Assembly: GCA_020696855.1 (NCBI GenBank)
Contig: JAJFMT010000022.1
Coordinates: 1-41,807, forward strand
Direction of reading: 5' to 3'
Length of the DNA stretch: 41,807 nt
From: Pseudobdellovibrio sp.
GTDB lineage: Bacteria; Bdellovibrionota; Bdellovibrionia; Bdellovibrionales; Bdellovibrionaceae
Positions 14,765-23,176 of this stretch are shown here, piece after piece (the first letter of the stretch is position 1; the number at the start of each line of letters is the position of its first letter). The position numbers and the translations under genes are program-made. The notes under the pieces are model-generated. The model did not search any database, had not been told where the DNA came from, and saw only the letters and a program-made list of their open reading frames with translations.

Positions 14765-15439
14765 ATGGGTCAACAGTTTCTAGCCGATCTAAAAACAGCT
14801 GTCAGCCAGGCTGTACATCAATGCAACAATCATTTATCAATTATACTCAGCAATTGCGAACTGACGCTTGCGCTGAACGACCCTGAGCTTTCGAAAAAGA
14901 AAATGGAAAGCTGCATTTCGCGAGTGGCGCAACTGACCGATCTGCTCGCTCAATTAAACCGCTTTGCAACCGTCAACGGAGAAATAAAACCGGTCAACAT
15001 ACGCCAACTTTTCGAAACAGCGTTTAAACAAATTGAGGCACGGGCAAATGCTCAGCAAATTCTATGTACGACACATGTGCTGGCCGACGGTTTGACTCCA
15101 CTTCCCGTTCAAATATTCACTCTTTTGACCGAGCTATTAGGCACCAATGCGTTGCTATCCGCTGCAGCCGGCAGCGAAAAGAAAGTCAGCTTTGAAGTCC
15201 TGCAGTTAAACGGCGAGATCACCATTCATGCCGCCAACTCCGGAAAAGACCCGGATTCAACAATAGAAAAAACCGTCTTTGGTACTTATTTTTCTAACAA
15301 GTCTGAACCAGTTTATGATTCACTGGCCTCTGTAAAAAGCCTCACCGATCTTCTCGGTGGCAAGATTGAATATAAAAAGAATAACGGCATGAACGAGCTT
15401 ATCCTCAGGCTCCCTCTGAAATATGAAACCGGTTTTTAA
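14765..15439 (+). CDS. Histidine-kinase-like protein (HisKA plus degenerate ATPase), no sensor domain
   Basis: A 224-aa protein with no membrane or sensor region. AVHQCNNHLSIILSNCEL aligns with the H-box of the H-D-F-N-N-L-L subgroup; His18 is the likely phospho-acceptor. The second half resembles a HATPase_c domain: ELLGTNALLSA at the N-box position, VFGTYFSNKS as the F-box, LLGGKIEYKKNNG before the last strand LILRLPL. The N-box starts with Glu instead of Asn, and the expected DxGxG is NSGKDPD, so ATP binding is doubtful. It may act as a phosphotransfer or dimerisation partner for the receiver protein. Its last 17 bases overlap the next gene, showing translational coupling. Start ATG 14765 has GGGG 8 nt upstream. 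Confidence 0.72.
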   Translation: MGQQFLADLKTAVSQAVHQCNNHLSIILSNCELTLALNDPELSKKKMESCISRVAQLTDLLAQLNRFATVNGEIKPVNIRQLFETAFKQIEARANAQQILCTTHVLADGLTPLPVQIFTLLTELLGTNALLSAAAGSEKKVSFEVLQLNGEITIHAANSGKDPDSTIEKTVFGTYFSNKSEPVYDSLASVKSLTDLLGGKIEYKKNNGMNELILRLPLKYETGF

Positions 15440-16247
15440 AAATAATCTGGACCGAAAATCCATTTTGATTGTCGAAGACGACCACGAACTGGCAGCCAAT
15501 GCCAGCGAAATTCTGGCGGGCGCGGGATACATGACTCTTATTGCTGATAACGTGCAGGATGCAATAAAGAAACTTGAAAATCAAAAGTTTCATTTGGTGA
15601 TAATCGATATGCATCTGGGTGGCCAAACCGGCGAACGCATTATTCACGTTATAAGAAAAGATTTGTGCGGGTTAAACATAAAAACTCCGGTTCTGGTTTG
15701 CAGCGGCCAATTGAAGCCGAAAATGTTCGAAAACATCAAAAACTTCATCGACGATGTGATTATTAAACCATTTAAAATGGACGATCTGCTGGAAAAGTCC
15801 CGGCGCTGGACGCAAACGATGTCTAACAAAGGACCCGGTGCCAAGATCGTTAACGATCACCGCTCGTCTGTTCTGGTTATTGATGATAATGCCGAGCTGG
15901 TTGACAACATCTGCTCTTACCTGGGTTCCGATGTCAGCTTCTTGCCTGTTCCTTCCTTTAATTTGCCTGACACGCATTTAAAACTGTCACGGCAGAAGTT
16001 TGATTGCATTCTGATAGACCGGCATATCCGGCAAAAGCAATGCACAGAAGTCATTAAAAGTTTACGAACAGACGTAAGTGCTCCAAACAATAAAACACCG
16101 GTCATTATTATGACCGGTGATCTCAGTGATGAATTTGTCAATTTACTGCGCGACGATGTTCAGGGCTTTATCAGAAAACCGGTCGTCCTAAAAGAGCTGG
16201 CCAACGTTCTTAATTTTGCAATTAATACTGCGGGCCGCTCACTTTAA
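15423..16247 (+). CDS. Double receiver (REC-REC) response regulator
   Basis: A 274-aa protein with two CheY-like receivers and no output domain. REC1 (about 12-125) has ILIVEDD (Glu18-Asp20), phospho-acceptor Asp62 in VIIDMHLGG, and Lys115 in VIIKPF. REC2 (about 150-270) has LVIDDN, Asp199 in ILIDRHI, the Thr-bearing strand VIIMTGD, and Lys in FIRKPV. Both sites have the residues needed for phosphorylation. Without an output domain it would signal by protein contact or as part of a phosphorelay with the upstream kinase-like gene, which it overlaps by 17 bp. Convergent with the DUF2334 gene, 6 bp away. Confidence 0.85.
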   Translation: MKPVFKNNLDRKSILIVEDDHELAANASEILAGAGYMTLIADNVQDAIKKLENQKFHLVIIDMHLGGQTGERIIHVIRKDLCGLNIKTPVLVCSGQLKPKMFENIKNFIDDVIIKPFKMDDLLEKSRRWTQTMSNKGPGAKIVNDHRSSVLVIDDNAELVDNICSYLGSDVSFLPVPSFNLPDTHLKLSRQKFDCILIDRHIRQKQCTEVIKSLRTDVSAPNNKTPVIIMTGDLSDEFVNLLRDDVQGFIRKPVVLKELANVLNFAINTAGRSL

Positions 16248-16253
16248 CTCTGA

Positions 16254-18314
16254 CTACTGAGTTTCAAGATCAACACGCGGAAGCCCGCGAGTCGTATTTG
16301 AATTTGCGTACTGATCCATATTAATGAAATTGTATCCCAGTGCTTTGATTCCTTTAACCAAACGCTCCAGGTCTTTCACCGGTGGATTATTCTGGTTTTC
16401 AGGATTCAATGCAGGATCCAGCAAGAACGGATGATAGAACACTGATGCCCAGACATCCCGTAATACCAGATTTCTTTTTGCATCTGCAAGGATGCGGTCA
16501 ACACTTCTTGTTGCTACCACCTGATCGTTCAGCTCAGGTTGCACGTTACCTAAGTTTTCAGGCGCTAAAAGCTGATTGTAAATGTCTCCGTAAAGCTCAT
16601 ACGGATAAAGCTGACCGAATGGCGTAAAGCCCGGCTTCTCTTTCACGTAAAGTGCGGAAACATAATTGCTTTGATTAGCCTGCAGGTCAGGATCATTCGA
16701 TCCGAACATGACGTTGGTGTTTGGATAACGGTATCCAGAGAACGTATAGTCGCTATAAACTGAACGGCCGATATTCCACTTAAATACTCCCCCGAAGATG
16801 AAGCTGTCGAGAGCCGAAGCACGGTAATGCGGCGGAACCCAGAGATTCGGATAGATATTAAACTTCTTCAGTGAATTAAAACCGTCATTCAGTCTGGTCA
16901 CGATGTACTGCGGGCTGTCTTCCGCGATTGGCGTACCGGCAGGGTAATTCCAGAATTCATAGTCATCACCGCTGATGCCCGTAAACGGATTAATCATTTC
17001 ATTGTACTGATGTGTTACTCCGTGCCAGATGAAAACCGTACCTTCTGATTTATATCTTCTGATCAAGTTCGCAAAGCTGGCTTTTTGTTCCATTCGGACT
17101 ACAACATCCGGGTTTGGATTCGGGTCTTTGTAGATCGGAATGATATTAATGTGCGGAGTGATATTGTTTCTCTTCAGAATATTAACAGCTTCATCGAGAT
17201 AATTCAGCTCAACTTCGCAATGGATATCCTCAAGACGGATAAGCGCATTCTTCGCATTGTGCCGTGGCTGCGCTTCAAGGAAGTCAAACAGAAGATCCGC
17301 GAATACAAAATAGCGGTCACCTTCATGAATAAAACCGAATGGAATTTCAGTAACGAAATATTTTTTACCGGATTTATAAACCCACGGAATGATTTCACCC
17401 GTGGTTGAGTGCTTCGCACGTGCCATGACAGTTGAAACATCGGCCGTCTTTTTCAGAAGATTTGTCATTTCAAAGGCGGCGTAGAAAGTGGTTTTTTTGT
17501 TATCTTTCCACTTGCCGTATTTTTCAAAAGTTTCACCTTTATAAAGGATATCGCGAAAGAATCCCGGGTGCCCGTCCGGCGTGGTTTGCGTCGTGCTGAG
17601 AGTTGTAAATTGATAATCGCCGTTTGCAACGCTGTAGCCGAATGTGTCTTCAAACGTTTTACCCAGCTGCCAGAAGTTATATCCGATCCACACGACTGCT
17701 TTTGTTGTTGTCGCGTATTCATCTTTAAAACTTTGCGGCAGAGGTTTATCGTAGTTAGCACCTATATAGAAAGTGGCATGACACTTCTCAAGGTCACCGG
17801 ACTGATAAGCATCGATTGGCCCGATGATTTGCTGATGCTCAGGAAAATGCGACAGCAAGTTTGAAAGCATTAAACCGTAGGTGCGGCCCAGATATTTAAA
17901 GTTCGGGTCTGTGCTGCTGTCATAAAAAATCTGAACACAGTTCGAGCTCACAACTTTTTCGGCCGTACAGCTGACGTTACCGCCGCCGTTGGTACCGTTG
18001 CAGCTCCATTGATATTGACTTGCGGTGTCTTCGGTATCAACCAGCGCACCGCCAAGACATGTATTATTAGTCGGCCCGCAGATTCCGGGCTGAGGATTAG
18101 GAGTTGGTGTCGGGCCAGGCGTTGGCGTTGGACCAGGCTCCGGCTGCGGCGATGGCGCCGGCGGCGGAGGCGGCACACTCTGCTCACTATTTTTGCCGTC
18201 AATGGTGACGACGTTAGGCCGCGTACAGGAGGCAATTATAAGTGCCAAAGAAACAGTCGCGAATATTTTGAGGAGACTTTCAATGATTCTTTTAATTTTC
18301 TTTAAGTTGGTCAT
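16254..18314 (-). CDS. DUF2334 (polysaccharide-deacetylase-like) lipoprotein, copy 1
   Basis: About 686 aa if started at the ATG at 18314 (a GTG at 18344 would add ten residues; neither has a clear ribosome binding site). The N-terminus MTNLKKIKRI... then LALIIASC is a lipoprotein signal with a usable lipobox. A Pro-rich linker (SPQPEPGPTPTPGPTPTP) follows. Next is a Cys-bearing module (GICGPTNNTC to YQWSCNGTNGGGNVSCTA) of the kind seen repeated in bacterial surface proteins. The large remainder is shared with the gene at 21263-23167. NALIRLEDIH and VFIWHGVTHQYNEM carry the Asp and His-x3-His expected for metal binding in the NodB/DUF2334 fold. Likely outer-membrane- or periplasm-facing glycan deacetylase or binding protein; no substrate known. 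Confidence 0.75.
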   Translation of the reverse strand: MTNLKKIKRIIESLLKIFATVSLALIIASCTRPNVVTIDGKNSEQSVPPPPPAPSPQPEPGPTPTPGPTPTPNPQPGICGPTNNTCLGGALVDTEDTASQYQWSCNGTNGGGNVSCTAEKVVSSNCVQIFYDSSTDPNFKYLGRTYGLMLSNLLSHFPEHQQIIGPIDAYQSGDLEKCHATFYIGANYDKPLPQSFKDEYATTTKAVVWIGYNFWQLGKTFEDTFGYSVANGDYQFTTLSTTQTTPDGHPGFFRDILYKGETFEKYGKWKDNKKTTFYAAFEMTNLLKKTADVSTVMARAKHSTTGEIIPWVYKSGKKYFVTEIPFGFIHEGDRYFVFADLLFDFLEAQPRHNAKNALIRLEDIHCEVELNYLDEAVNILKRNNITPHINIIPIYKDPNPNPDVVVRMEQKASFANLIRRYKSEGTVFIWHGVTHQYNEMINPFTGISGDDYEFWNYPAGTPIAEDSPQYIVTRLNDGFNSLKKFNIYPNLWVPPHYRASALDSFIFGGVFKWNIGRSVYSDYTFSGYRYPNTNVMFGSNDPDLQANQSNYVSALYVKEKPGFTPFGQLYPYELYGDIYNQLLAPENLGNVQPELNDQVVATRSVDRILADAKRNLVLRDVWASVFYHPFLLDPALNPENQNNPPVKDLERLVKGIKALGYNFINMDQYANSNTTRGLPRVDLETQ

Positions 18315-18369
18315 GGCACTGCATGTAGCAAAGAAGAGGCCCACTTAGACGGTTGTTTATTTGAAAGCT

Positions 18370-18401
18370 AAAAAAAAATGCCCCACTGCGTGAGGCATTT
18401 T
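18370..18401 (-). terminator. Terminator of the disordered-protein gene
   Basis: On the minus strand AAATGCCTCAC-GCA-GTGGGGCATTT followed by a T tract (the A run at 18370-18378). Eleven-pair stem with two G-U pairs. Confidence 0.8.
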
Positions 18402-18411
18402 GTAATTAAAT

Positions 18412-19329
18412 TTAACGTCGCGAGCCGTGGTTGGAACGCGAATTAGAATTGCTGCGGCGAGAATGACTGTAACTGTCACGGTCGCGGTAATCTTCGTCAT
18501 ACTGCCCTTCGACATCATCCACGTCTGAAAAACGAGCAGATCGACCGCCGGAAATTCCTTCCAGGTCGCCGTAGTTATCTTCATCGGTCATGTCAGTGTT
18601 GTAACCCGTTTCCTGGTCGCGGCCACTCATAGTACCGCCCCAGCCGAAGTCTTCTTTACCCCAGCGTGAACTTCGTTGACTGTCGCGCTGAGAGCTCTCG
18701 CGCTCACTGCGTTCAGAACGGTCGCCATCAGGTCGGTTCCATGTCGACTTTCCGTAACCGTCGTTATCCCAGCGAGAATTCGCTTCGTAGTCCTGCTCGG
18801 AAGAACGGTATGGCGCGTAACGCGAACCTTGGCTTCGGCGGCTTGAATCCATTTCGTCATATTCGCGGCCATAAGAACCACGACCCGAATTATAACCTGA
18901 ATCGCGGCCAGAGCTGCGCTCTGAACCTTTACCGGAGCTGCGCTCTGAATCTCTGCCAGAGCTGCGCTCGGAATCCCGGCCAAAACTGCGCTCGTTATCA
19001 CGATTGGAGCTTCTCTCTGAACCGCGACTGCGATCAGACCCGTAAACAGATCCGTACTGCGAACCACTTTCGCTGCGGTCCCAGTTGCCCCCACCGTATG
19101 TTCCGCTTTCGCGGCGCGTATCATTGTAATCGCTCCACTGGTCTGCACCTGACCGGCCGCCTTGACGCCCGTAAGTTTCTCTTTCATTTCGGCTGCCGAA
19201 ATTTCTATTTGAATAGTATCCGCCGTCATCTGAAGAAAATCTTCCGTTTTCGTCGTTCATACGGCCACTTGAACTGCGGCGTCCTTCTTGAGACGTACGT
19301 GAACCGCGGCTAGTTTTAGAATTTTTCAT
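18412..19329 (-). CDS. Disordered Ser/Arg/Gly/Asp-rich protein
   Basis: A 305-aa product made of Ser, Arg, Gly, Asp, Glu, Asn and Tyr with almost no hydrophobic residues, no Cys and no signal peptide; it should be unfolded and cytoplasmic. Units of seven residues recur: DSERSSGR appears about four times around residues 120-145 with variants (NERSFGR, GSERSSGK). AAGGAG is placed well before the ATG and a good terminator follows, so the gene is real despite the low complexity. Composition recalls hydrophilin-like desiccation proteins or RS/RGG-type RNA-binding or phase-separating proteins, and also the N-terminal part of the BON protein in this window. Function unknown. It follows the DUF748 gene by 55 bp. 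Confidence 0.65.
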   Translation of the reverse strand: MKNSKTSRGSRTSQEGRRSSSGRMNDENGRFSSDDGGYYSNRNFGSRNERETYGRQGGRSGADQWSDYNDTRRESGTYGGGNWDRSESGSQYGSVYGSDRSRGSERSSNRDNERSFGRDSERSSGRDSERSSGKGSERSSGRDSGYNSGRGSYGREYDEMDSSRRSQGSRYAPYRSSEQDYEANSRWDNDGYGKSTWNRPDGDRSERSERESSQRDSQRSSRWGKEDFGWGGTMSGRDQETGYNTDMTDEDNYGDLEGISGGRSARFSDVDDVEGQYDEDYRDRDSYSHSRRSNSNSRSNHGSRR

Positions 19330-19384
19330 TAATTCTCCTTTTAATAAAAGTTAGTAAAAAATGTTTAAGCAAGGTGTACGCCAA

Positions 19385-20446
19385 TTATTTTTCGCGTTTA
19401 AACGTTAACGATTTGTCGATGCCGTGCTTTAGATGCGGCTCGCCTTTTTCACTGTTTTTAACGGCAGACCAAAAAGCTTCAGAAAAACTTGCATTCAGAT
19501 CACCGTTTTTATATTCAAACGGCATTTTCATCGCCACATCTTTTGTTTTGGGATTTTTTAAAAAGAAATTCGCAATGGCCGCACCGACCTCAATGAAGAA
19601 ATGTTTTATGCCTTTGTACTTTTGCTTAGGCGCAATAACGTCTGTTTCTTTTAAAAATAATTTCAAATAACCTTTAATCGCCGCCTTTTCTGAAACGATT
19701 TCGCTGTAAACACTGACCTGACCTTTTGTTATGTCTACCGGGACGTAGGCGCGCAAAAGGCTGTTAATAGATGCGATGTCAAATTTCTCCATCTCAAAGT
19801 CCACATCGCCTTCCGGAAATGGCTTTAAGATGTCAAGATTTCCGCTGGCCTTAATCGGAGCATGCTTTTGCAGGGTTGCAGTAAAATGAAAAGGGCTCAG
19901 CTCTTCACTTTTGCGGCTTCGCAGATCTTTCGCCTCGAGCTCCATTTTGCTCAATGTAACAGGCACCTTGGCTTTTAAATCAAAATTATTAAATTCGATT
20001 TCCGAGTTGTGCATTTTCAGTGATTCAATTTTGATCGGAATAATTTTTTTAAAAACGTCATACCAGTTTTGTTTGGACTCATCATTTCCGAACTGCTTTT
20101 TTTTCTCATCATCACTGTCGATCAGTCTGACTTTACCTTCTGTAATGACCACGTCCATAGTAAGATGTTTGTGCGTTAATGAACGCCATGCGAGCGAAAG
20201 ATCCAGCTCCTTTATGGATAAAAGCGGCTCTTCTTTGCTGTTTCGTTTTTTAATGACGAAACCCTGAAGCTGATAGGCGCCCCGGTATAAGCTAAGGTCC
20301 AGATCGTCGATGTGCCCTTCATAGTTTTCCATCTTTTTACCAAGAAAACTGTTCAGCTGGTTCAGTGCGATCGACGGAAGCGCTGCCCGTACAACGATTA
20401 ATATCAACACAACAATAATAAGCCATTTATATTTAATGTTTCGCAT
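19385..20446 (-). CDS. DUF748/AsmA-like envelope protein
   Basis: A 353-aa protein with one N-terminal TM helix (YKWLIIVVLILIVVRAALPS). A long periplasmic part follows in the AsmA/DUF748 style: HIDDLDLSLYRGAYQLQGFV, LLSIKELDLSLAWRSL, VVITEGKVRLIDSD. These repeating amphipathic strands form the beta-taco groove of AsmA-like lipid carriers in the envelope. It starts inside the last 14 bases of the yihY-like gene, so the two are coupled. Likely role: envelope lipid or glycan homeostasis. The C-terminal half (IKHFFIEVGAAIANFFLKNP) is helical and unassigned. Confidence 0.75.
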   Translation of the reverse strand: MRNIKYKWLIIVVLILIVVRAALPSIALNQLNSFLGKKMENYEGHIDDLDLSLYRGAYQLQGFVIKKRNSKEEPLLSIKELDLSLAWRSLTHKHLTMDVVITEGKVRLIDSDDEKKKQFGNDESKQNWYDVFKKIIPIKIESLKMHNSEIEFNNFDLKAKVPVTLSKMELEAKDLRSRKSEELSPFHFTATLQKHAPIKASGNLDILKPFPEGDVDFEMEKFDIASINSLLRAYVPVDITKGQVSVYSEIVSEKAAIKGYLKLFLKETDVIAPKQKYKGIKHFFIEVGAAIANFFLKNPKTKDVAMKMPFEYKNGDLNASFSEAFWSAVKNSEKGEPHLKHGIDKSLTFKREK

Positions 20447-21266
20447 GTGCCTTCGGTTTCAAAAAGAATGATGAAATTTCCGCGCCGATGAAAAAAACCA
20501 GAGCGGAGTAGTATATCCATACCAATAATACAACAAGAGATCCCGCTGCTCCGTAGGCAGAGCCTACAGCCGCCTGGCCGATGTAGGCGCCAATGGCCGC
20601 CTTGCCGATCACAAACATCACAGCTGTAAACAGCCCTGAAAGCCAGCTGTGATTTCGGCGAACCGTGCGGTCCGGCATCCATTTGTAAAGCATGCCGAAC
20701 AAAAGACTGTAAATTAACAGGTTGATCAGCTCTGCGATAATTTGCACACCGCCGAAGTCGTAGCGGTCAACAAAGTAAGAGAATATGGCCGTAATACTTA
20801 ACGAAATAACCGAAATCATCATCAATACCACCAGCACTCCGATTGAAAGCAGCCGACGTAGCATAAAATTCTGCACGATATGCCAATTCGAAGGTTTGTG
20901 ATTATCTTTTTTTGCCGGCGCACCGAAGATAACATTAAGGGCTCTCTGTAGCTGGATGAAAACGATACTGGCAGAAAAAGCCAGAACAATTGAACCGGCC
21001 CACCCCGCCGCAACCGAGAGATCAGGCCTGTTTTTGGCGCCATTGATAATAGATTCAAAAACTTTACTGGCTTCCGGTCCGATTAAGTTTTTGGTTTCAT
21101 TCAGAAATTCGGCCTGCAGATCAAAGCGCATAAATGAAAAAAAGGTAATTAATAGAATTACCATCGGAGCCAGACTTAACGCCGTCGAATAAGACAGAGC
21201 CGCAGCCTGGGTAAACAGGTCATCGCGTTCGATCTTTTCAAAAAAGCGGTGCATTTTTTCCGTCAC
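20433..21266 (-). CDS. YihY/BrkB-family inner-membrane protein
   Basis: A 277-aa polytopic protein starting MTEKMHRFFEKIERDDLFTQ, then AAALSYSTALSLAPMVILLI, the usual entry of the YihY/BrkB family (once called RNase BN), and about six TM helices. Family features such as FGMLYKWMPDRTVRRNHSWL and GAAGSLVVLLVWIYYSALVF are present. Recent work on E. coli links YihY to anionic phospholipid transport together with AsmA-like proteins; here its coupling to a DUF748 gene fits that (inference). Its start overlaps the stop of the DUF2334 gene by 4 bp. Confidence 0.87.
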   Translation of the reverse strand: MTEKMHRFFEKIERDDLFTQAAALSYSTALSLAPMVILLITFFSFMRFDLQAEFLNETKNLIGPEASKVFESIINGAKNRPDLSVAAGWAGSIVLAFSASIVFIQLQRALNVIFGAPAKKDNHKPSNWHIVQNFMLRRLLSIGVLVVLMMISVISLSITAIFSYFVDRYDFGGVQIIAELINLLIYSLLFGMLYKWMPDRTVRRNHSWLSGLFTAVMFVIGKAAIGAYIGQAAVGSAYGAAGSLVVLLVWIYYSALVFFIGAEISSFFLKPKAHAKH

Positions 21267-23167
21267 GGGCGCAACTCTTCCAGTTCTATACGCGGTCTTG
21301 TTAATGGTTCATTTTTATCTTTGATCCATGTTTCGAGATTGATAAAATTATAGCCAAGAGCTTTTAAGCCGGTAATCAGGCGTTCTAAATCTTTTGGCTT
21401 TGAAGGATCGCGGTTAGCTGCATTCATCTTCGGATCCAGCAAGAAGGAATGATAAAATGCAGAGGCCCACACGTCTCTTAGAACCAAATTTCTTTTTGCA
21501 TCGTTCAGCATGGTATCGACTGTTCGCGTGAATTCTACCTGATCAGTCAGCTCGGGCTCTACGTTTCCTAAATCTTCGGGAATAACATGCTGACGGTAGA
21601 TATCGCCGTAAAGTTCATAAGGAAAGATCTGACCGAATCTGATCTTAGGATTTGCCTTGACAGTAAGTCCTGAAAAAAAATCTTTTCTGTTTTTAGTTGT
21701 TTCTTCTGCCTGAGCTTTTGAAAATCCGATTGGTTTGTTGAAGCCGGTTTTTAACCCTGAAATTTTATTATCAATGTAAACTCCGCGGCTAACCATCCAA
21801 GAGAAAAGCTGCCCAAAGATCACGTTATCCAGAGCCGAGGCTTCGTAATGCGGAATCACCCAAAGCTTCGGTTCGATATTTTGCGACTTCAGTGACTTGA
21901 AGCCGTCTTCCATTTTATTCAGCACGAAATCGATACTGTCTTCTGCCACGGGTGCATTTGCCGTTGCATCCCAGAATTCGTAGTCGTCGCCGCTGGCGCC
22001 CGTCCACGGATTTCTTACGTTTGAGTACTGATGCGTAACCCCGTGCCAAATAATCACAGCACCGTTCTTTATATGGTTTTGAATGGCCGTACTGAATGCC
22101 GTCGCATCTTCCATGCGTAAAATGCCCTTCCCGTTAAGCGACGGTTCCGTATTAAGCGGGTCCATGAAAATCGGATACAGATTAAAATGCGGAACCACCT
22201 GATGGCGCGAAAAAATATCCATGGCTTCCTGCAGGTATTTTAAGTCTTCCATAGGCCCGATATCTTCAAGCCTGATAAAGGCATTTTTAGCATTATGGCG
22301 AGGTTTCTCTTCGAGGAAGTCAAACATCAGGTCTGCAAATACGAAGTAGCGGTCAGCCTCATGAAAATAAGAAAGAGGAATTTCTGCAATATAAAATTTG
22401 CGCCCTGATTGCAGCGCCCATGGAATAACTTCTTTTGAAAACGAATGCCTGACTTCAGCGACAACGGCAGCTTTAGACGATGTTTTTTCAGTAAGCTTGA
22501 TCATTTCAAAAGAACCGTCCAGTGCGCCAGAACCATCTTTCAGCCAGACGTTGTATTTAGAAAAAACTTCTCCCTTATACAAAACGTCCCTGAAAAAACT
22601 TGGCTTATTGTCCGGTTCCGGCGTTTTATTGGCTGTGTCCAGGCCTGTGATCTCATAATTTTTGTAGCCGAAAGTTTTTTCAAACTCCGGCCCCAGTTGC
22701 CAGAAATTACTTCCCATCCAGACGACCGTTTTTGAAGTCGCAGCGTAGTCAGCTAAAAAGTCAGCGGGCAACACGGCCTCTTTCGCAAGCCCGATGTAGA
22801 AAGTGGCTTTGCATTTATTTAAATCTCCTTTTCGGTACCGGTCCATCGGGCCAATGATCTGCTGATACTGCGGAAAATGACCCATCAAATTCAGGATCAT
22901 CAGCGCATAACTTCTGGCGAGGTCGCCATGCTCTTCTGACTTGTCGTAAAATACCTGAACACACCCCGCTTCGTTAGGATGCGGGGCCGGTGATGGTGTG
23001 GCGGGCAACGCCGGCTGAGGAGAGGAAGGTTTTGCATCAGCAGCAGGCTGAGGCGCCTGCTGGGAATTCTTTTCACAGGAAAAAAGCGAGAAAAACAAAA
23101 CAGCAACAGCGAAACCTTTAAAAATAGATTTTGTATTAAGCCGAGAGTGACGAAGTGATCTGATCAT
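21263..23167 (-). CDS. DUF2334 (polysaccharide-deacetylase-like) lipoprotein, copy 2
   Basis: A 634-aa paralogue of the 16254-18314 gene, without the Cys module. AGGA precedes the ATG. N-terminus MIRSLRHSRLNTKSIFKG, then AVLFFSLFSC (lipobox) and a Pro/Ala linker. The core shares many blocks with copy 1: GCVQVFYDKS/NCVQIFYDSS, FPQYQQIIGP/FPEHQQIIGP, NAFIRLEDIG/NALIRLEDIH, VIIWHGVTHQYSN/VFIWHGVTHQYNE, ASGDDYEFWD/ISGDDYEFWN, DVWASAFYHSFLLDP/DVWASVFYHPFLLDP. Asp in RLED and the two His of WHGVTHQ would bind the metal. It is the second gene of a four-gene operon: GH-like lipoprotein, this gene, yihY-like, DUF748. Confidence 0.78.
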   Translation of the reverse strand: MIRSLRHSRLNTKSIFKGFAVAVLFFSLFSCEKNSQQAPQPAADAKPSSPQPALPATPSPAPHPNEAGCVQVFYDKSEEHGDLARSYALMILNLMGHFPQYQQIIGPMDRYRKGDLNKCKATFYIGLAKEAVLPADFLADYAATSKTVVWMGSNFWQLGPEFEKTFGYKNYEITGLDTANKTPEPDNKPSFFRDVLYKGEVFSKYNVWLKDGSGALDGSFEMIKLTEKTSSKAAVVAEVRHSFSKEVIPWALQSGRKFYIAEIPLSYFHEADRYFVFADLMFDFLEEKPRHNAKNAFIRLEDIGPMEDLKYLQEAMDIFSRHQVVPHFNLYPIFMDPLNTEPSLNGKGILRMEDATAFSTAIQNHIKNGAVIIWHGVTHQYSNVRNPWTGASGDDYEFWDATANAPVAEDSIDFVLNKMEDGFKSLKSQNIEPKLWVIPHYEASALDNVIFGQLFSWMVSRGVYIDNKISGLKTGFNKPIGFSKAQAEETTKNRKDFFSGLTVKANPKIRFGQIFPYELYGDIYRQHVIPEDLGNVEPELTDQVEFTRTVDTMLNDAKRNLVLRDVWASAFYHSFLLDPKMNAANRDPSKPKDLERLITGLKALGYNFINLETWIKDKNEPLTRPRIELEELRP

Positions 23168-23176
23168 TTCTTCCTG

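Noticed and set aside
18666..19313. 215-aa plus-strand ORF and 200-aa minus-strand ORF over the disordered gene
   Set aside because: Low-complexity DNA leaves all frames open; only the 305-aa frame has a ribosome binding site and terminator.
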